Counted from the stretch's first letter, positions 19,538 through 28,452 are shown. The stretch is 41,957 bases of DNA from Oscillospiraceae bacterium (GCA_031260685.1 JAISLB010000027.1:1-41957), one strand, 5' to 3'. Made by a program: numbers and translations. The notes: generated from the letters alone by a model not told the origin.

Positions 19538-20227
19538 ATGCGAATAACTTACGACGCAAAAATCACGCTTAGCAGGGCGGGGGACGACGGACTGCTTCGT
19601 TTTGACGCTGCTCTCGACCTTTTACAGGACTGCGAACAGTTCGGCGCGGACTCTATTTGGGAATATACCGATTGGCAGGCGGCTCACAATATCGCGATGT
19701 ACCTAGTATACCGTCAAATCCGCGTTAGCCGCTTGCCGAAGTATGGTTCGGAGGTGCATTTAGTTACCTATCCGTATCAATGCGACAGGATTTTCGGCAA
19801 ACGCTATTGCCTTATGACCGGTAGCGGCGGAGAGACGCTTGTGGAAAGCTGGGTTAGCGGCGCGTATGTAGAGCTTACGACGGGAATGGCTGTGCGCGTC
19901 CCGATTGAAATTACGCAGTCCGTAGAATTGCACGACGCTCCCGAACCTCCGTTCGAGGGACGTAAAATAAGCTTTCCGGAAGAAGCGGAGTTTGAGGCGC
20001 GTAAGAGCGGCATTGTACGCTACCGCGATACTGACAAGAACGGTCATATGAATAACGCGCGCTACCTCGAATACGCGCTTACCGGTCAACCGTTTTCGGC
20101 TGCGCGTATAGAATACAAGCAACAGGCGAAGCGCGGCGACAGCTACGAACTGCTGACAAGCGGCAGTTTCGCGAAAATTACAGGCGCGGACGGCGCGGTA
20201 TTCGCTAAGGTGGAGTTTAGAGGGTAA
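19538..20227 (+). CDS. acyl-ACP thioesterase (FatA-like double hotdog)
   Basis: LDLLQDCEQFGADSIW, FGKRYCLM, VRYRDTDKNGHMNNARYLEYAL. Confidence 0.85.
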   Translation: MRITYDAKITLSRAGDDGLLRFDAALDLLQDCEQFGADSIWEYTDWQAAHNIAMYLVYRQIRVSRLPKYGSEVHLVTYPYQCDRIFGKRYCLMTGSGGETLVESWVSGAYVELTTGMAVRVPIEITQSVELHDAPEPPFEGRKISFPEEAEFEARKSGIVRYRDTDKNGHMNNARYLEYALTGQPFSAARIEYKQQAKRGDSYELLTSGSFAKITGADGAVFAKVEFRG

Positions 20228-20248
20228 GAACCGCAGAGGTGCGAACAA

Positions 20249-20699
20249 ATGGACAATCCCGAGTTTTTCACTACTAAGCAGTTTTGGCTGGTAATGCTTT
20301 TTGCTGTTTGCTTCGCGCGGATTTTTGGGCGGTTTCTGAACAAGCGCAAAAACGCGGAGAAAATGATTTCCATAGAGTGGAACTGGATTGCGCTTCCGTC
20401 TGTTATTATCGTCCTGCTTCTGCTCGGTATTGCACGGCAGAACGAATTTTTTGCCGGGACGCAAATGCCCGAAAGATTCAAAAAAGATATGACGGAACTC
20501 GCGGGTATCGCGGTAATAATGCTGCTTCTCGGCATATACAGGCTGATATCTGCGCGGCGACGGCTACTTGGACGATGAGGACAAAAAGAACCTACGGCTG
20601 ATGTATTTTTCGGTTCTTATACTTTGCGGCGGCGCTGTACTGCTGTACTGCCTTTCGCACTTTTTGGTTCCGTATATCTGGACGCTCAAGGCTATTTGA
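20249..20699 (+). pseudogene. membrane protein gene with apparent +1 frameshift near 20547-20575
   Basis: Frame 1 (20249-20578) encodes two TM segments then ends in RRRLLGR*. The +1 frame is open from 20547 and continues ...GDGYLDDEDKKNLRLMYFSVLILCGGAVLLYCLSHFLVPYIWTLKAI* (stop 20697-20699), a further TM segment. Confidence 0.65.
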
Positions 20700-20746
20700 T
20701 TACGGCGAACTTCGCCGCTCTATAAAACTAACAGAGGTCACACAAA

Positions 20747-22984
20747 ATGCAGATTACAATTAACGGCACACAATATAACGCCGAATCCGGACAAACAATC
20801 CTCGCGGCGGCTAAGGCAAACGGTATCGATATTCCCACGCTTTGCTCCGATGAACGCGCGGAGATTTACGGGAGCTGCGGACTGTGCGTAGTCGAAGTCG
20901 AGGGCAACCCTAAGCTCGTGAAATCCTGCGCTACTCCCGTTACTGACGGAATGGTTGTGCATACAGACACGGAGCGGGTATGCGAGAGCCGCCGCGTCAA
21001 CCTCGAGCTCTTACTCTCGGACCATAGCGGAGACTGCAAAGGTCCCTGTACTCTCGCGTGTCCCGCCGGAACCGACGTTCAGGGCTATGTAGGACTAATC
21101 GCAAACGGCGAACTCGCCGAAGCTTTACGGCTGATTAAGGAGAAAATCCCGATTCCGGCGGCTATAGGGCGCGTCTGTCCGCACCCCTGCGAAACCGATT
21201 GCAGGCGCGGACTGCTCGAGGGCGCGGTGAGCATACTTCACCTGAAGCGTTACGCGGCCGACAAGGATTTAGAGCTTTCCGAACCCTATTCGCCGCAAAT
21301 ACCGCGGGAGAGCGGAAAGAAAGTCGCGGTAATCGGCGGAGGACCTTACGGGCTTTCCGCGGCGTACTATCTGCGGCTTAAAGGTCACAGTGTTACTATC
21401 TACGACAGTCAGCCGGAACTCGGCGGTATGCTTCGCTACGGGATTCCGGAGTACCGGCTGCCGAAAGCTACACTCGCGAAAGAGATTACGCAGATTACCG
21501 CAAAGCTCGGAATAGCTGTAAAGCCGAATACCTGTATAGGCAAAGACGTTCAGCTTGACACGCTCCGGAGCGAATACGATGCCGTAGCAATCGGTATAGG
21601 CGCGTGGGTTTCCACCGGAATCGGCTGCAAAGGCGAGGAGCTTGCGTACTCCGGTATCAGCTTCCTCCACAGCGGGGACTCCGATGTGAGCCGCGAGATT
21701 GTACAGGGTAAAACCGTTACGGTAATCGGCGGCGGCAACACCGCAATGGACGTTTGCAGAACCGCAATTCGCCACGGAGCAAGCGCTGTCTATAACGTTT
21801 ACCGGCGGACGATTGACGAGATGCCCGCGGACCGCATCGAGATTGACGAAGCTCTCGAGGAGGGCGTAATATTTAAGAATCTGCGCAACCCCGCGGAGAT
21901 TTTTCACGACAGCATAAAGCTCCAGGTTATGCAGCTCGGAGAACCCGATAAATCCGGCAGACGCGCTCCCATTGCGGTTGAGGGGAGTTTTGAGACGCTT
22001 CAAAGCGATGTAGTAATCCTCGCGACCGGGCAAGCCGTTGACGCAAAAGGCTTTGAGCTTGAGCTGACGAAAAAAGGCGGTATCGCTTATAATCCGGACA
22101 CTCACGCAAGCTCAATCCCCGGGGTATTCGCGGGGGGCGACTGCGGCAACGACAAAATCTCAATCGCTATCGAGGCTATTGCCGACGGTCACGCTACCGC
22201 GGATAGTATTCACGCGTACCTGAACGGCGAAAGCTACCGCAAGCCGAATGTTTACCGCGTCAAGCGTTCGGGCTTTACAGCGGAAAGCTTTGAGGACCGC
22301 GAGGAAATTTTCCGCGCGGCTCTGCCGGCGCTCAACACCGAAGCGCGCAAAGACAACTTCGAGCCGATATACGAAAACTTTACAGCGGAAGCCGCGAAAA
22401 AAGAAGCCGAACGCTGCCTCGAGTGCGGCTGTACGGACTTTTTCGAGTGCAAGCTGATACGCTATTCCGATAAGTACGGCGCGAATCCCGCGCGGCTTGT
22501 TACCGAGCCTAAGCCTAAAACCTCGCAGGACCGCGCTCACCCGTTTATATGGCGCGACGAGGGGAAATGCGTACTCTGCGGCTTATGCGTGCGCGTTTGC
22601 GAAGAGTTTGTAGGTGCGGGAGCGCTCGGACTCGTAGGGCGCGGGATTGACACCGTTGCGGCACCCGCAATGGAGAAACCTCTCGCGGATTCGGGCTGCA
22701 TAGCTTGCGGAACCTGCGTTACCGTTTGTCCGACCGGTGCGCTCCAATTGAAATCCGCGCTTGCCAAAGAGGTTCCGCTCGAAATCGACAACGTGAGCGA
22801 GAGCGTCTGCACGTTCTGCGAGGTAAAGTGCAAAATCCGCTATGAAAAGCGCGGAGAAACGCTTATACGGATAAGTCCGGCAGGGGAGAGCGGAGCGCTC
22901 TGCAAAGTCGGACGCTTCGCCTACGATGAGCGGGTTTCGAAAGATATGAAGTACACGGAGCTTCCGGCCGCGCTGAAACACTGA
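20747..22984 (+). CDS. fusion oxidoreductase: N-terminal 2Fe-2S + GltD-like FAD/NAD(P) module + 2x4Fe-4S + Mo-oxidoreductase-type Fe4S4 domain
   Basis: CGLCVVEVEG 2Fe-2S motif; VAVIGGGPYGLSAAYYLRLKGHSVTIYD and VTVIGGGNTAMD; CVLCGLCVRVCEE and CIACGTCVTVCPTGAL; terminal CTFCEVKCKIRYEKRGETLIRISPAGESGALCKVGRFAYD. Confidence 0.9.
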   Translation: MQITINGTQYNAESGQTILAAAKANGIDIPTLCSDERAEIYGSCGLCVVEVEGNPKLVKSCATPVTDGMVVHTDTERVCESRRVNLELLLSDHSGDCKGPCTLACPAGTDVQGYVGLIANGELAEALRLIKEKIPIPAAIGRVCPHPCETDCRRGLLEGAVSILHLKRYAADKDLELSEPYSPQIPRESGKKVAVIGGGPYGLSAAYYLRLKGHSVTIYDSQPELGGMLRYGIPEYRLPKATLAKEITQITAKLGIAVKPNTCIGKDVQLDTLRSEYDAVAIGIGAWVSTGIGCKGEELAYSGISFLHSGDSDVSREIVQGKTVTVIGGGNTAMDVCRTAIRHGASAVYNVYRRTIDEMPADRIEIDEALEEGVIFKNLRNPAEIFHDSIKLQVMQLGEPDKSGRRAPIAVEGSFETLQSDVVILATGQAVDAKGFELELTKKGGIAYNPDTHASSIPGVFAGGDCGNDKISIAIEAIADGHATADSIHAYLNGESYRKPNVYRVKRSGFTAESFEDREEIFRAALPALNTEARKDNFEPIYENFTAEAAKKEAERCLECGCTDFFECKLIRYSDKYGANPARLVTEPKPKTSQDRAHPFIWRDEGKCVLCGLCVRVCEEFVGAGALGLVGRGIDTVAAPAMEKPLADSGCIACGTCVTVCPTGALQLKSALAKEVPLEIDNVSESVCTFCEVKCKIRYEKRGETLIRISPAGESGALCKVGRFAYDERVSKDMKYTELPAALKH

Positions 22985-23017
22985 ATAACACTAATACTTC
23001 CCATATTTTGTAAAACA

Positions 23018-23052
23018 AAAGCCCTTTTTGACTAATAAAGCCAAAAAGGGCT
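23018..23052. other. inverted repeat downstream of the oxidoreductase (AAGCCCTTTTTG...CAAAAAGGGCTT)
   Basis: 12-bp perfect inverted repeat; the + strand lacks a U-tract after the stem, the - strand is followed by TTGTTTT. Confidence 0.7.
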
Positions 23053-23080
23053 TGACATTTGGCGAATTTTGTTATAAAAT
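23052..23080 (+). promoter_or_regulatory. sigma-A-like promoter for the stalk-domain gene
   Basis: TTGACA-17 nt-TAAAAT, with an overlapping TATAAA. Confidence 0.7.
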
Positions 23081-23156
23081 GAACCCGAAAGTTGACTATC
23101 AAAAATGTACAGCTTTTGATAGTTGCAGTAATATTTTTATTAGGGGGAACCAACCA

Positions 23157-24179
23157 ATGCAAAGAAAATTCTTGTGCTTTACCCTTGCGCTTCTGCTCTG
23201 CGTGAGCCTCGCTGTCCCGGCGCTTGCCATCGGAAATAATGCCATGCCGAGCGGCGGAGGCTATATCGAGCGTAGTATGACGGATATGTGGGACATATCA
23301 GGCGTTGTAGCCAAGGGATATACCGACAGTTGGGAAAATCTTGACAACGGCGACTACACTTGTACTGTTAAAATTGACCCAACCACCGGATATCCGGAAA
23401 CTGTCTATTACACTAAAAGCCCGACTACCGCGACTCTCGTACTCAGCGAACACGAAGATGAGGAAAACAGTAGCGTTACAGTCAGAAAACTCAAATATGA
23501 GAATAACACGATTATTCATCCGGACGGCTACTGGGAACAAAAACCTATTGAGCCGACAAGCGGTAAGTTGTCCTCGTATGAGAATGATGAGTACGACCCG
23601 CCGGCTACTTTCTGGCAGTATTCCATAGGTTCGGTAGTGACTTTGGAAAAAGGCGTTTATATCTTTTCTACTCAAGGTGCTCGCGCAGATGCCCTTTACG
23701 TAGTAGTCGGATATGACCCTCCCGCCGCTGTAGTCCACGACCTTACGCCTATTCCTAACGCTTCGAAAGTTCTTGTTGACGGCAAAAGCGTTGAGTTTGA
23801 CGCGTATACAATCGACGGCTACAACTATTTCAAACTGCGCGATCTCGCGTATACTCTTAACGGTTCGCCGAAAAATTTCAACGTAGAATGGGACGGCGGC
23901 AAAAACCAGATAGTTCTCACGCCGCATACTCCGTATAAAATTGCCGGCGGAGAAATGGAGACCAAAGCCGCTCCCGGTAAAACGGCAGTTCCCGCAACTG
24001 CGGACTTGTACTATAATGTCGAGGGACCGATACCGAACTTCGGCTTCACCGCGTACGCGATTGACGGCTATACGTATTATAAGCTTCGTGATGTAGCCTA
24101 CGCGGTAGGCTTCGGAGTAGACTGGGACGGCGAAAAAAATACCATAGTAATCGATACAAGCAAAGGTTACACATACTAG
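23157..24179 (+). CDS. secreted protein with copper-amine-oxidase-like N-terminal (stalk) domains
   Basis: Signal peptide MQRKFLCFTLALLLCVSLAVPALA; two stalk-type segments VDGKSVEFDAYTIDGYNYFKLRDLAYTLNG...VEWDGGKNQIVL and FTAYAIDGYTYYKLRDVAYAVGFGVDWDGEKNTIVI. Confidence 0.85.
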   Translation: MQRKFLCFTLALLLCVSLAVPALAIGNNAMPSGGGYIERSMTDMWDISGVVAKGYTDSWENLDNGDYTCTVKIDPTTGYPETVYYTKSPTTATLVLSEHEDEENSSVTVRKLKYENNTIIHPDGYWEQKPIEPTSGKLSSYENDEYDPPATFWQYSIGSVVTLEKGVYIFSTQGARADALYVVVGYDPPAAVVHDLTPIPNASKVLVDGKSVEFDAYTIDGYNYFKLRDLAYTLNGSPKNFNVEWDGGKNQIVLTPHTPYKIAGGEMETKAAPGKTAVPATADLYYNVEGPIPNFGFTAYAIDGYTYYKLRDVAYAVGFGVDWDGEKNTIVIDTSKGYTY

Positions 24180-24180
24180 A

Positions 24181-24335
24181 CAGCTGCCGCTGCAGTGGAC
24201 AGTAGGGGGAAAGGGCTTCGCAATGACGGACGCTGACGCGTCCCCACGCGCCAACGTCCAAGCCCCCCGTCTTTGTTATCTGCTATCTGCTATCTGCTAT
24301 CTGACATTTGATATCTGCTATCTGTTAACTGCAAC
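24181..24335. repeat. heptamer-arm/core element R3
   Basis: Right arm 24273-24335 is nine in-phase heptamers: TTGTTAT CTGCTAT CTGCTAT CTGCTAT CTGACAT TTGATAT CTGCTAT CTGTTAA CTGCAAC. Core has nested stems GGGCTT/AAGCCC (24213-24265) and GGACGC-TGAC-GCGTCC (24228-24243). Left arm degenerate (CAGTGGACAGTAG). Confidence 0.93.
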
Positions 24336-25187
24336 AAGCCACCAGCCGTCGCGTCCTATGGCTTCTGCGATTTTGAAATCGTGCTGTGTGAGAACGTTTT
24401 GCACTTCGCTTTGGCGTCCTTCGATAATCCCGGAGCATATCAGCGTTCCTCCGGGCGCCAGCCACTTCGCGAGTTTGTCAGCTAAGTCTATCAGGAGGTC
24501 CGCGACGAGATTCGCGAAGATTACGCCGTAGCTGCCTTGAACTAAGTTGTCCGCGCGTACGTCGCCTACAACGAAGTCCGGAGCTACGGAATTTAGCCTG
24601 GCGTTGGCGTTTGCGATGTCCGGCATATGCGGGTCAATATCGTATCCGGCCGCGCTTTCAGCACCGAGTAGCAGCGCGGCAATCGAGAGAATTCCGCTCC
24701 CGCAGCCTAAGTCGAGAACACTGCATCCGGGCGTAATGTGGCGTTCGGCTGCTTCGAGACATAGCCCCGTAGTTGCGTGACCGCCTGTTCCAAAGAGCAT
24801 ACCGGGGTTTAAGCGGATTACGGTAGTCCACTCCGGTACTACGCAGAGGTTTTCTCCGAGCGCGATAGGCTTGTAGTACGGCTTCCAGTTGTTTTCCCAG
24901 TCGGTTTCGTCAACGTATTCCGCACTGCTGTCGTTTATCAGTTCGCCGATGTCGAAGGCTATATTCCGCGCAGCCGAATCGTCGTTCGGGTAGACTTTAA
25001 CCGTTACGGGACGCGGAGCCGTTACTTCTTCGTCCGCATAGTCCCAAATATCGCGGTTGCCCTCGAGGTAATCGCGGTTTGCTTCGGCGTCGTCAATTGA
25101 ATACGACAAGCCGTTTTGGTCGAAGTATTCGCAAACTTCGGCGGCTTTGCCGGGTTTCGGGTATAGCGTAAATTCGAGATATTTCAT
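24318..25187 (-). CDS. prmA: ribosomal protein L11 methyltransferase
   Basis: MKYLEFTLYPKPGKAAEVCEYF..., LDLGCGSGILSIAALLLGA, VIFANLVADLLIDLADKL; the last codons lie in the R3 heptamers. Confidence 0.92.
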   Translation of the reverse strand: MKYLEFTLYPKPGKAAEVCEYFDQNGLSYSIDDAEANRDYLEGNRDIWDYADEEVTAPRPVTVKVYPNDDSAARNIAFDIGELINDSSAEYVDETDWENNWKPYYKPIALGENLCVVPEWTTVIRLNPGMLFGTGGHATTGLCLEAAERHITPGCSVLDLGCGSGILSIAALLLGAESAAGYDIDPHMPDIANANARLNSVAPDFVVGDVRADNLVQGSYGVIFANLVADLLIDLADKLAKWLAPGGTLICSGIIEGRQSEVQNVLTQHDFKIAEAIGRDGWWLVAVNR

Positions 25188-25972
25188 TTGTGCTGTCCTC
25201 TCTTGTAATCCGCAAAACTGATAACTTTGCCGCCGGGAGCCTGTACAGCGTCCGGCGTTAGCACTCCGTTTTCGATGTGCGCCCGGTGAAGCTTGAGCGT
25301 TTTGCCGTCCAGCTCGAAGTTGAGCGGTCCGATAGCGCGCAATCTGCGGTAGTTTTCGTCAGCTTCGGCATTAGGGTCAATTGAGCGTTCGGCTTTGAGA
25401 ATAGGCGCGGCGTAAGTGAAGCCGTCAGCCTGCGGAACAGGCTCCGGCATAGTCCGCAAAGTTTCAAGCAGCAGTTCCGCGCCGATTGCCGCGAGTCTGT
25501 CGTGCAGCTGCGCGAAGTATTCGTCCGCGCCGATTGGAGTAGACGCGGAAAGGTATACGGCTCCGGCGTCGAGTTCGCGCTCTATTGCCATCGTGCAAAC
25601 CCCCGTTTCGGCGTCTCCGCACATTATAGCGCGTTGTATGGGAGCCGCGCCGCGCCATTTAGGAAGCAGGGAAGCGTGAACGTTTATCGCGGGAACGTTC
25701 GTGAGCCAATTCGCGGGGAGCAGTTTTCCGTAGGCTACGGCGATGATTGCGTCAACCTTCGGCGGTTCGGAGCCTTTTAGCGTTTCCGGCTGATACAGCG
25801 TTAAGCCGCGTTCGAGCGCAAGGGCTTTGACCGCTCCGGGGATTATTTTTTTCCCGCGCGCGTTGACTTTATCCGGCTGGCAGTATACCGCGCTGACGTC
25901 GTAATCCGCGTCCAGCAGAGCTTTCAGCGATACCGCCGCAAACTCCGGAGTTCCCATAAACGCTATCTTCAT
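25184..25972 (-). CDS. fmt: methionyl-tRNA formyltransferase (short form, 262 aa)
   Basis: MKIAFMGTPEFAAVSLKALLDADYDVSAVYCQPDKVNARGKK..., INVHASLLPKWRGAAPIQRAI. Confidence 0.92.
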   Translation of the reverse strand: MKIAFMGTPEFAAVSLKALLDADYDVSAVYCQPDKVNARGKKIIPGAVKALALERGLTLYQPETLKGSEPPKVDAIIAVAYGKLLPANWLTNVPAINVHASLLPKWRGAAPIQRAIMCGDAETGVCTMAIERELDAGAVYLSASTPIGADEYFAQLHDRLAAIGAELLLETLRTMPEPVPQADGFTYAAPILKAERSIDPNAEADENYRRLRAIGPLNFELDGKTLKLHRAHIENGVLTPDAVQAPGGKVISFADYKRGQHK

Positions 25973-28452
25973 TCGCTCACCTTTGTAATGTACTGCATTG
26001 CGGTTTTTTGCATAAGCTTCTTAACACCTGCTTTGCCGAAGTCAATTTCGAGTATCACATCGCCCGTAATCTGCGGAGTGACGTTTGCGACTGTCCCCGC
26101 GCCGAAAGCTTTGTGCGTGATTTTTTCGCCGACAGCCAGCGCAACTTTCGGGGGATTAGCTGTTGCCGCTGTTTTCAAAGTAGGCGCGGGTCTTGCCTTT
26201 TCCGGACGTTTCGCTTTGCCAGAAACCGCCGGAGAATTCTGCGGATGTTCGAAGCGTACGGGCGAAGCGGCGCGCCAAGGCGGAGTTTCAACCGCTGACG
26301 GCTTCTTACTTGCGAAACTTTGGTACGCTGACTGCGCGTTCGGAGGTTGTACAATTTCGAGGTTCGGTATATCGCTCAAAAATCGCGACGGCAGATTGTT
26401 GCTCGTTCGTCCGTAGAGCATACGCGACTTCGCGGCTAAAATCCAAAGCTTACGCTTTGCGCGTGTAAGCGCCACATAGCACAGTCTGCGCTCCTCCTCC
26501 ATTTCCTCCGGCTCTCCGATAGCGCGCGACCCGGGGAATACGTTTTCCTCCGCGCCGACGAGAAATACAGTCGGAAACTCTAAGCCTTTCGCGCTGTGGA
26601 TTGTCATCAGCGACACTACGTTGTCCGTGGCTTCTCCGTCGTCCGCGTTAGAATAGAGCGAGATTTCGTCGAGATAGCCCTCAAGCGTTGCTTCCTCGCC
26701 CGTACGCGAGATATAGTCGAGCAGCGTGGATTTGAGTTCGAGGACGTTCTCGCGGCGTCCTTCGCCCTCCGTAACGTCTTTCTTGTTATCAAGCATTGTC
26801 AGGTAGCCGCTCGCGTCAAGCAGTTCGTCGTAGAATACGTCGAGCTTGCCGCCGAGTTCCGCGAGCTTTTCAATTAGCTTGAGAATCAATCCCGCGAATT
26901 GCCCGAGTTTAGCAGCGGAGGAGTTCAGTTCAGGGTAACTCCGGCAGTCGCTTATAACGTCAAAGAGCGGCTTGCCTTCTTCCTGCGCTATCCGCGCTAC
27001 GGCGTCAACAGTTTTCGCGCCGATTCCTCGCGGAGGGTTATTTATAATCCTAAGCAGGCGCAAATCGTCCCGCGGGTTTGCCACTACCGAGAGGTACGCC
27101 GCCATATCCTTTACTTCGGCGCGGTCAAAGAAGCGCAAACCTCCGTAAACCTTATGCGGGATATTGAAGCGCCGGAACGAATTTTCAAAGTTGAACGACT
27201 GCGCGTTAGTACGGTACAGCACGGCGAAATCGCGGTAGTTATCGCCTCCGGAGACGGCGCTGTGAATAATCGCCGCCGCTGCGTCGCTTTCGTCACGTTC
27301 GTTGAGTACGACTTTAAGCGTAACGGTTTCGCCCTGCCCGTTGTCTGTCCAAAGCGTTTTGCCTTTGCGCCCTACGTTCTTGCTGATTACGGCATTTGCG
27401 GCGGTAAGGATATTCTCCGTTGAGCGGTAGTTTTGCTCTAAGCGGATTACGCGGCAGTTTTTGAATTCTTTCTCAAAGCCGAGGATATTGTCTATTGTAG
27501 CTCCGCGGAATTTGTAGATTCCCTGGTCGTCGTCTCCTACTACGCAAAGGTTTTTGTATCCTCCCGAGAGTAAGCGCACGAGCTTGTATTGCAGCTTGTT
27601 AGTGTCTTGATATTCGTCTACAAGAACATAGCGGAACTTATGCTGATAGTATTCGCGGACTTCTTTATATTCAGTCAGTAAGCGAACCGTCCGGAATACT
27701 AAGTCGTCAAAATCAAGCGCGTTGGCTTCGCGGCAGCGTTTTTCGTATTCCGCATAGACGCGTGCGGTGTTTTTGAGCTTTGGGTCGTTCTTGTTTTTAA
27801 CACTTTCGGCAAAATCCGCGGCTGTTTTCATCTCGTCCTTGGTTTTTCCGAATACCGACATCAGATAATTTGCCGCGAGTTGTTTTTCGTCGATGTCGAG
27901 GTCCTTCATAATACGTTTCAGGAGCGCCTTGCTGTCGGCGCTGTCGTAGATAGTAAAGGATTTAGTGTATTCACCGGTATGCTCAATATAGCGGCGCAGA
28001 ATCCGGACACAGCACGAGTGGAACGTACTTGCCCATACATCTTGTCCCATTGGACCGAGCATAGCTTCCAGCCGGGTTTTGAGTTCTCCCGCAGCCTTAT
28101 TCGTAAAGGTTATCGCAAGCACTTCCCACGGTTTGGCGGGATTAAGCTGTAAGAGCGGCAGCATACGTTCGCGCCAGTTCGGGTCGGGATTTTCCGCGAG
28201 ATACTCGAGAGCGGCTATATCGTCCTCCTCCGCATCTCCCGGAACTTCGGGGCTGTCAGCCGCGGAGCCGTAGCGCAGAATATTCGCGATACGGTTGATA
28301 ATGACGGTGGTCTTACCGCTCCCGGCTCCCGCGAGAAGCAGAAGCGGACCCTCCGTCGCTGCTACAGCTTCCCGCTGCATTGGGTTCAGATTTGCAAAAT
28401 CCGTTAGTACTGCGGCTTTGCGGGCTTTCGCGAAACGCTCTGTCGGGCTCAT
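25969..28452 (-). CDS. pcrA: UvrD/PcrA-family DNA helicase
   Basis: LNPMQREAVAATEGPLLLLAGAGSGKTTVIINRIA (Walker A), VDEYQDTNKLQYKL, VVGDDDQGIYKFRGA, VSLMTIHSAKGLEFPTVFLVG, RRLCYVALTRAKRKLW. Confidence 0.95.
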   Translation of the reverse strand: MSPTERFAKARKAAVLTDFANLNPMQREAVAATEGPLLLLAGAGSGKTTVIINRIANILRYGSAADSPEVPGDAEEDDIAALEYLAENPDPNWRERMLPLLQLNPAKPWEVLAITFTNKAAGELKTRLEAMLGPMGQDVWASTFHSCCVRILRRYIEHTGEYTKSFTIYDSADSKALLKRIMKDLDIDEKQLAANYLMSVFGKTKDEMKTAADFAESVKNKNDPKLKNTARVYAEYEKRCREANALDFDDLVFRTVRLLTEYKEVREYYQHKFRYVLVDEYQDTNKLQYKLVRLLSGGYKNLCVVGDDDQGIYKFRGATIDNILGFEKEFKNCRVIRLEQNYRSTENILTAANAVISKNVGRKGKTLWTDNGQGETVTLKVVLNERDESDAAAAIIHSAVSGGDNYRDFAVLYRTNAQSFNFENSFRRFNIPHKVYGGLRFFDRAEVKDMAAYLSVVANPRDDLRLLRIINNPPRGIGAKTVDAVARIAQEEGKPLFDVISDCRSYPELNSSAAKLGQFAGLILKLIEKLAELGGKLDVFYDELLDASGYLTMLDNKKDVTEGEGRRENVLELKSTLLDYISRTGEEATLEGYLDEISLYSNADDGEATDNVVSLMTIHSAKGLEFPTVFLVGAEENVFPGSRAIGEPEEMEEERRLCYVALTRAKRKLWILAAKSRMLYGRTSNNLPSRFLSDIPNLEIVQPPNAQSAYQSFASKKPSAVETPPWRAASPVRFEHPQNSPAVSGKAKRPEKARPAPTLKTAATANPPKVALAVGEKITHKAFGAGTVANVTPQITGDVILEIDFGKAGVKKLMQKTAMQYITKVSE

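Noticed and set aside
19760-20464. 234-aa minus-strand ORF across the thioesterase gene
   Set aside because: Antisense shadow ORF, no family signature.
21269-22105. 278-aa minus-strand ORF inside the fusion oxidoreductase
   Set aside because: Shadow ORF of a clearly coding plus-strand gene.
23018-23052. Rho-independent terminator for the oxidoreductase on the plus strand
   Set aside because: Good stem but no U-tract on the plus strand; kept only as an inverted repeat abutting a promoter.
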